From contig JAEDKB010000044.1 in NCBI GenBank assembly GCA_016296045.1, forward strand, positions 1 to 9,584: 9,584 nucleotides of DNA. Reading direction: 5' to 3'. The translations under genes were made by a program, and so were the position numbers. The notes beneath the pieces are model-generated. The model did not search any database. It had not been told where the DNA came from and worked only from the letters and a program-made list of their open reading frames with translations. The stretch is from Oscillospiraceae bacterium (GTDB taxonomy: Bacteria; Bacillota; Clostridia; Oscillospirales; Oscillospiraceae). Positions 6,202-9,584 of the stretch are shown here, piece after piece; position 1 is the stretch's first letter, and each line of letters opens with the position of its first letter.

Positions 6202-6855
6202 ATGAAATCTATTTTGATTATCGGTATGGGGCGGATGGGCCGCCATCTGGCAAAGAAAATGTATCAGCTTGGCAACGATGTGATGATCGTTGATAAAAAT
6301 GTCGAGATGATTGAATCGCTTTCGGATCGTTTTACCGATTCGAACATCTGTGACTGTACGAACGAATCGGTCATTACATCGCTGGGCGTAGATAATTTTG
6401 ATGTTTGCTTTGTCATGATCGGTGAAGATTTTCAGGCGTCTCTGGTGGTGACGAGCCTTCTGAAAAAGCATGGAGCCAAACGGATCGTCGCCAAGACAAA
6501 TCAGGATATTCAGGCGGATCTGCTGCGTGCAATCGGTGCAGACGAGGTCGTCTATCCCGAAGTTGAGATTGCGGAAAAGCTTGCCTTTCGTTACAATGCC
6601 GACAATATTTTTAACTATATTCCGCTGACGGCAAAGGATTCCCTCTATGAAATCCCCGTTTTGCATCAGTGGATCGGTCATACGCTGATCGAGCTGAACA
6701 TCCGCCGCAAATACCATATCAATATCATTGCCGTGAAGAACGAAGGAGATATCAACGCGAATGTCGGTGCGGATTACTGCTTCCGCGAGAATGATCATAT
6801 CATCGTTCTCGGCAGTGCGGATGATGTGTTCCGCCTGTCGGCAAAGGCTCGATAA
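6202..6855 (+). CDS. ktrA: Potassium channel gating subunit, KtrA/TrkA family (RCK domains)
   Basis: This cytosolic regulator assembles as an octameric ring under the membrane subunit and gates it in response to nucleotides. The 217-residue length is that of a single RCK_N plus RCK_C protein, as in KtrA. The N-terminal Rossmann fold shows the dinucleotide loop GMGRMG (8-13) and the acidic Asp31 ending strand 2 (VMIVD). The segments SLLKKHGAKRIVAKT and GADEVVYPE are typical RCK_N. RCK_C covers about 135-217 and includes IGHTLIELNIRRKYHINIIA and ENDHIIVLG. The start has AAAGGAAAGGG just upstream. In several Firmicutes the RCK_C domain binds c-di-AMP and closes the channel; whether this one does cannot be judged by eye. 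Confidence 0.94.
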   Translation: MKSILIIGMGRMGRHLAKKMYQLGNDVMIVDKNVEMIESLSDRFTDSNICDCTNESVITSLGVDNFDVCFVMIGEDFQASLVVTSLLKKHGAKRIVAKTNQDIQADLLRAIGADEVVYPEVEIAEKLAFRYNADNIFNYIPLTAKDSLYEIPVLHQWIGHTLIELNIRRKYHINIIAVKNEGDINANVGADYCFRENDHIIVLGSADDVFRLSAKAR

Positions 6856-6910
6856 CCGCTTGCATTTTCCGACAGAGCGAGAATAGAAAAACGCTTGGGA
6901 GGTGTGCCGC

Positions 6911-7411
6911 ATGCTGAAAAAACTTCGCAGGATGGTTGACCGCACATTCATCTGTTATATCATCATTGGCATTCTCAACTTTCTGTTTTGCACCGCGCTG
7001 ATGTTTCTGCTGTTTAATGTGTGCGGCTTCAGCGACCATATTGCGCCGCTGTTCAACTACGGGCTCGGCAGTGTGATCTGGTTCTTGTCATGCAAATATA
7101 TCGTGTTTCGCGGACATAAATCGTCGTGGAGGCAGGTTGCGCGCTTTGTGCTGGAGGTGCTGACTTGCTATCTGTTGGCATATTATGTGATTTCTCCGCT
7201 GCTCGGAAACGCGCTGCTGCGCTTTTCCTTTGTGGCAAAGCTGTTTTCCTTTGGCGGAAATGAGCAGGAGATGGTCAACGGAAACTGTCAAATGACAATC
7301 GGAGCGGTTTTTTATGCGATCCTGAACTATTTCGGTCAGAGATATTTTGTATTCAGCGACCGGTTCGACCACCTCGGACACGGAGGAAATGAAAAAGAAG
7401 CTCCGGAATGA
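6911..7411 (+). CDS. GtrA-like four-helix membrane protein
   Basis: This 166-residue integral membrane protein belongs to the GtrA/DPMS family, many members of which are thought to help flip lipid-linked sugars for cell-wall glycan modification. Four hydrophobic segments are visible: about 13-36, 44-66, 79-98 and 127-148. The second ends in the family-type SCKYIVF and the last in NYFGQRYFVF. The loop between helices 3 and 4 is longer than usual (about 99-126), and the C-terminal tail is charged. I chose the ATG at 6911, 8 bases after GGGAGG; a GTG at 6902 would overlap that site. It lies 55 bases after ktrA in the same direction and could be co-transcribed. No glycosyltransferase partner lies next to it in the window. 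Confidence 0.85.
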   Translation: MLKKLRRMVDRTFICYIIIGILNFLFCTALMFLLFNVCGFSDHIAPLFNYGLGSVIWFLSCKYIVFRGHKSSWRQVARFVLEVLTCYLLAYYVISPLLGNALLRFSFVAKLFSFGGNEQEMVNGNCQMTIGAVFYAILNYFGQRYFVFSDRFDHLGHGGNEKEAPE

Positions 7412-7414
7412 ATG

Positions 7415-7429
7415 AAGCTGCCGCAGCTT
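7415..7429 (+). terminator. Short GC hairpin after the GtrA-like gene (weak terminator candidate)
   Basis: AAGCTGC (7415-7421) and GCAGCTT (7423-7429) form an almost continuous palindrome with one central base, starting just after the stop codon. No strong T-run follows immediately; an A/T-only palindrome, TTTTTTATATAAAAAA (7497-7512), lies further on. The pair may mark the transcript end before the AT-rich gap. Confidence 0.35.
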
Positions 7430-7576
7430 AGCTCCCAAAATTTCTCCATGTGCATTATTTTGTTAAACATATGAAGAAAAATAATTAAAAACTGAGTTTT
7501 TTATATAAAAAAAGTTTGATTTTTAACATAGAGCGAAAAGCCGTCCGTGAAAACGGAGAATTGTGGTAGTACATCC

Positions 7577-7605
7577 TTGCTTATTGTCTGAATAATTGAT
7601 AAAAT
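7577..7605 (+). promoter_or_regulatory. Promoter of the SLH surface protein gene
   Basis: TTGCTT (7577-7582) and TAAAAT (7600-7605) are separated by 17 bases, with TG plus one base before the -10 box. The predicted start leaves a leader of about 50 bases containing AAGGAGG. Strong signals suit an abundant surface protein. The gap before it (7430-7576) is very AT-rich. It holds a small hairpin, TCCGT-GAAA-ACGGA, and otherwise nothing I can assign. Confidence 0.65.
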
Positions 7606-7661
7606 AGAAAGACCAAAATGGGCTTATAGCCTGTCAATTTGGAATTTAAGGAGGACAAACA

Positions 7662-9584
7662 ATGAAAAACGCAATCAAGAAGATTATGGCATTCGTGCTT
7701 GTAATTGCCATGATCGCAGGCGTTCTTCCGTCCGTGTTTGCGGCTTCTGAGTATGTTGAGCCGTTTAAGGACGTGAAGACCACTGACTGGTTTGCACCGT
7801 ATGTCACTTATGTTTATGAGCATGATCCGCAGCTCATGAACGGCGTGACAAAAGACACCTTCGCACCGAACGGCACCTGCACGCGTGCTATGGCAGCGGT
7901 GGTTCTCTATCGTCTGGCAGATCCGGTCATTCCGTCTGTTAAGCCGTCCACCTTTACCGACCTGAAGCAGGATTGGTACAAGAACGGCATCGCATGGGCA
8001 CAGCAGAACGGTGTCGTCAATGGCGTTACCGAGACGACCTTCGTTCCTGACGGACTGGTTCTGCGTGAGCAGCTCGTTACCATGCTCTGGCGTTATGCCG
8101 GAGAACCCAAAGTCGCAGAAGACTATCTCAAGAGCTTCCCCGACAGAGAAAAAGTTTCCTACTATGCAAGAGAAGCTTTTAACTGGGCAATTTCTCTTGA
8201 GATCATCGGCGGCGCGAACGGCATGCTGAACCCGCAGGGCAATGCGACCCGTGCTGAGTTTGCAAAGATCCTCTCTGTTTTCGCACAGAAGACCGCTCCT
8301 TGCCAGCACAAGTGGGACGAAGGCAAAGTCACCAAGGAAGCAACCTGCACCGCGACCGGTGTTATGACCTACACCTGCACGCTCTGCGGCGAGACCAAGA
8401 CCGAAACGATCCCCATGATCGCTCACAACTATGTTGACGGTGTCTGCTCCGTCTGCGGCGCTCAGGAACCCGATCCCGGCCCCGGTCCCGGCCCCGGTCC
8501 CGAACCTACGCCGGAAGGCTATGTTGCGATCTACAACCCCGCAAACAGCGTGGTTATGACGACCGAGGTAAACACCTATACCAGCTCCAGCGGCACGACG
8601 AAGGATCAGTTCATGTCCGCAGCGGCAACGCTGGCAGACGGCAAGCTGACCACTGCTGCCGAAAATGTAGCACTCTTCAAAATTGAAACGGTCGACGGCG
8701 TAACAACCTTCAAGACCGAAGACGGCAAGTATCTGTATGCAGACGGCACGAATGTGCGCCTGGTAGACACCGAGAGTGAGTACACCCGCTTTGTTCTCGA
8801 GAATACCACCGGCGGTCAGTTCATCAAGTGTGAGACTGCACAGTACAACGGCAACCCGCAGTACATTGAGTACTATGCTTCGAAGGGTGTTTTCTCCGTT
8901 TTCGGCATGGGAGCCGATACCAGCATCTACACCTTCGCATTCTATGAGCTGGCTGACAGCGACACCCCCGTAGATCCTCCTGTGGATCCCGTAGATCCTC
9001 CCGTGAATCCGGAAGGCTATGTCGCGATTTACAACCCCGCAAACAGCGTGGTTATGACGACCGAGGTAAACACCTATACCAGCTCCAGCGGCACGACGAA
9101 GGATCAGTTCATGTCCGCAGCGGCAACGCTGGCAGACGGCAAGCTGACCACTGCTGCCGAAAATGTAGCACTCTTCAAAATTGAAACGGTCGACGGCGTA
9201 ACAACCTTCAAGACCGAAGACGGCAAGTATCTGTATGCAGACGGCACGAATGTGCGCCTGGTAGACACCGAGAGTGAGTACACCCGCTTTGTTCTCGAGA
9301 ATACCACCGGCGGTCAGTTCATCAAGTGTGAGACTGCACAGTACAACGGCAACCCGCAGTACATTGAGTACTATGCTTCGAAGGGTGTTTTCTCCGTTTT
9401 CGGCATGGGAGCCGATACCAGCATCTACACCTTTGCGTTCTATGAGGTGACCATTGGCGAGACCCCGACTCCCGATCCCACGCCTGACCCCGATCCTACG
9501 CCCAGTGAAGACTATGTTCTTGCCTCCGAGCTGAAGGACGGCGATGAGGTCATCATTGTCAATGTCGATGTCAGCAAGGCAATG
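7662..9584 (+). CDS. Secreted SLH-domain surface protein with tandem repeat domains (partial, no stop in window)
   Basis: 641 codons are open to the right edge. The ATG lies 7 bases after AAGGAGG. Residues 1-27 form a signal peptide (KNAIKK, a hydrophobic core, then VFA at the cut). Three SLH domains follow (about 30-86, 97-146 and 157-208) with the motif variants TRAM (74-77), LREQ (134-137) and the classical TRAE (196-199). SLH domains anchor proteins to cell-wall polysaccharides. Residues 214-265 form a module with six cysteines (214, 229, 239, 242, 262, 265), two pairs as CxxC, suggesting metal binding or disulfides. Proline-rich linkers (270-284, 434-450 and another after the second repeat) separate two nearly identical domains that start at residues 284 and 450. 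I cannot name the repeat domain; it begins YVAIYNPANSVVMTTEV and contains GKYLYADG, and may bind a ligand. A further domain starts near the edge (DYVLASELKDGDEV). Confidence 0.9.
   Translation, partial: MKNAIKKIMAFVLVIAMIAGVLPSVFAASEYVEPFKDVKTTDWFAPYVTYVYEHDPQLMNGVTKDTFAPNGTCTRAMAAVVLYRLADPVIPSVKPSTFTDLKQDWYKNGIAWAQQNGVVNGVTETTFVPDGLVLREQLVTMLWRYAGEPKVAEDYLKSFPDREKVSYYAREAFNWAISLEIIGGANGMLNPQGNATRAEFAKILSVFAQKTAPCQHKWDEGKVTKEATCTATGVMTYTCTLCGETKTETIPMIAHNYVDGVCSVCGAQEPDPGPGPGPGPEPTPEGYVAIYNPANSVVMTTEVNTYTSSSGTTKDQFMSAAATLADGKLTTAAENVALFKIETVDGVTTFKTEDGKYLYADGTNVRLVDTESEYTRFVLENTTGGQFIKCETAQYNGNPQYIEYYASKGVFSVFGMGADTSIYTFAFYELADSDTPVDPPVDPVDPPVNPEGYVAIYNPANSVVMTTEVNTYTSSSGTTKDQFMSAAATLADGKLTTAAENVALFKIETVDGVTTFKTEDGKYLYADGTNVRLVDTESEYTRFVLENTTGGQFIKCETAQYNGNPQYIEYYASKGVFSVFGMGADTSIYTFAFYEVTIGETPTPDPTPDPDPTPSEDYVLASELKDGDEVIIVNVDVSKAM
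8511..9458 (+). repeat. Tandem 498-base coding repeat with a 404-base identical core
   Basis: Unit 1 starts at 8511 and unit 2 at 9009, a 498-base (166-codon) period that keeps the frame. Reading the two copies side by side, I see no difference between 8532-8935 and 9030-9433. Just outside that core the differences are at synonymous third positions (GTT/GTC, ATC/ATT, TTC/TTT, GCA/GCG), and then the proline linkers diverge. This pattern indicates a recent in-frame duplication or gene conversion. It could also mean the copy number is wrong in a short-read assembly. Confidence 0.93.

Noticed and set aside
7581..8426. 281-codon minus-strand open frame opposite the start of the surface protein
   Set aside because: It covers the promoter and signal-peptide region of a clearly real gene, and shows no family features.
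8461..8520. GC-rich short tandem repeat (alternating CCCGGC/CCCGGT) as a possible regulatory or recombination site
   Set aside because: It is in frame and encodes the Gly-Pro linker DPGPGPGPGPEPTP of the surface protein, which explains the periodicity.
8606..9307. Two identical 67-codon minus-strand frames (8606-8809 and 9104-9307)
   Set aside because: They are identical only because they lie inside the duplicated 498-base coding unit; they have no ribosome binding sites and are shadows of the surface protein.

Overview
The window looks like chromosome from a low-to-moderate GC Gram-positive anaerobe, most likely a gut clostridium of the Oscillospiraceae/Ruminococcaceae type. Supporting signs are strong AGGAGG-type ribosome binding sites, sigma-A-like promoters with 17-base spacers, a clostridial-type glycolytic pair (pgk, tpiA), a KtrAB-type potassium system, and an SLH-domain surface protein with proline linkers and a CxxC module common in gut Firmicutes. 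The genus is inference; no rRNA or other taxonomic marker is present.

Layout. Positions 1-480 are AT-rich. They hold the start of a minus-strand gene resembling an AbiEi-type antitoxin, with a strong promoter flanked by two copies of a 16-base direct repeat, and one weak candidate for a small membrane protein. Positions 483-3155 are a minus-strand housekeeping operon, trmL-pgk-tpiA. It has a recognisable promoter upstream of trmL, a 4-base stop/start overlap between trmL and pgk, and a hairpin terminator after tpiA. Positions 3156-3552 contain no convincing protein gene. A plus-strand promoter there leads into about 300 bases of nested stems, including an A/T-rich perfect palindrome that could act as a terminator, followed by several more hairpins. 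This reads as an RNA leader or an independent small RNA, and it is the least explained part of the window.

Positions 3553-4685 encode two half-size CHR (chromate transporter family) membrane proteins with overlapping stop and start codons, probably two halves of one transporter. A hairpin terminator follows. Positions 4847-6855 encode the potassium channel subunit KtrB/TrkH and its cytosolic RCK gating partner KtrA/TrkA. A GtrA-like four-helix membrane protein follows at 6911-7411. After an AT-rich gap with a good promoter, an SLH-domain surface protein starts at 7662 and runs off the right edge with no stop. It carries three SLH domains, a six-cysteine module, and two nearly identical 498-base tandem units whose central 404 bases I read as identical. 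The start of what looks like a third, diverged unit follows.

The genes fall into separate units: glycolysis with tRNA modification, anion and cation transport, and the cell surface. I see no complete defence system, insertion sequence, CRISPR array, tRNA or rRNA. The best candidates for something undescribed are the structured leader before the CHR pair, the repeat-flanked promoter of the left-edge gene, and the repeat domain of the surface protein.
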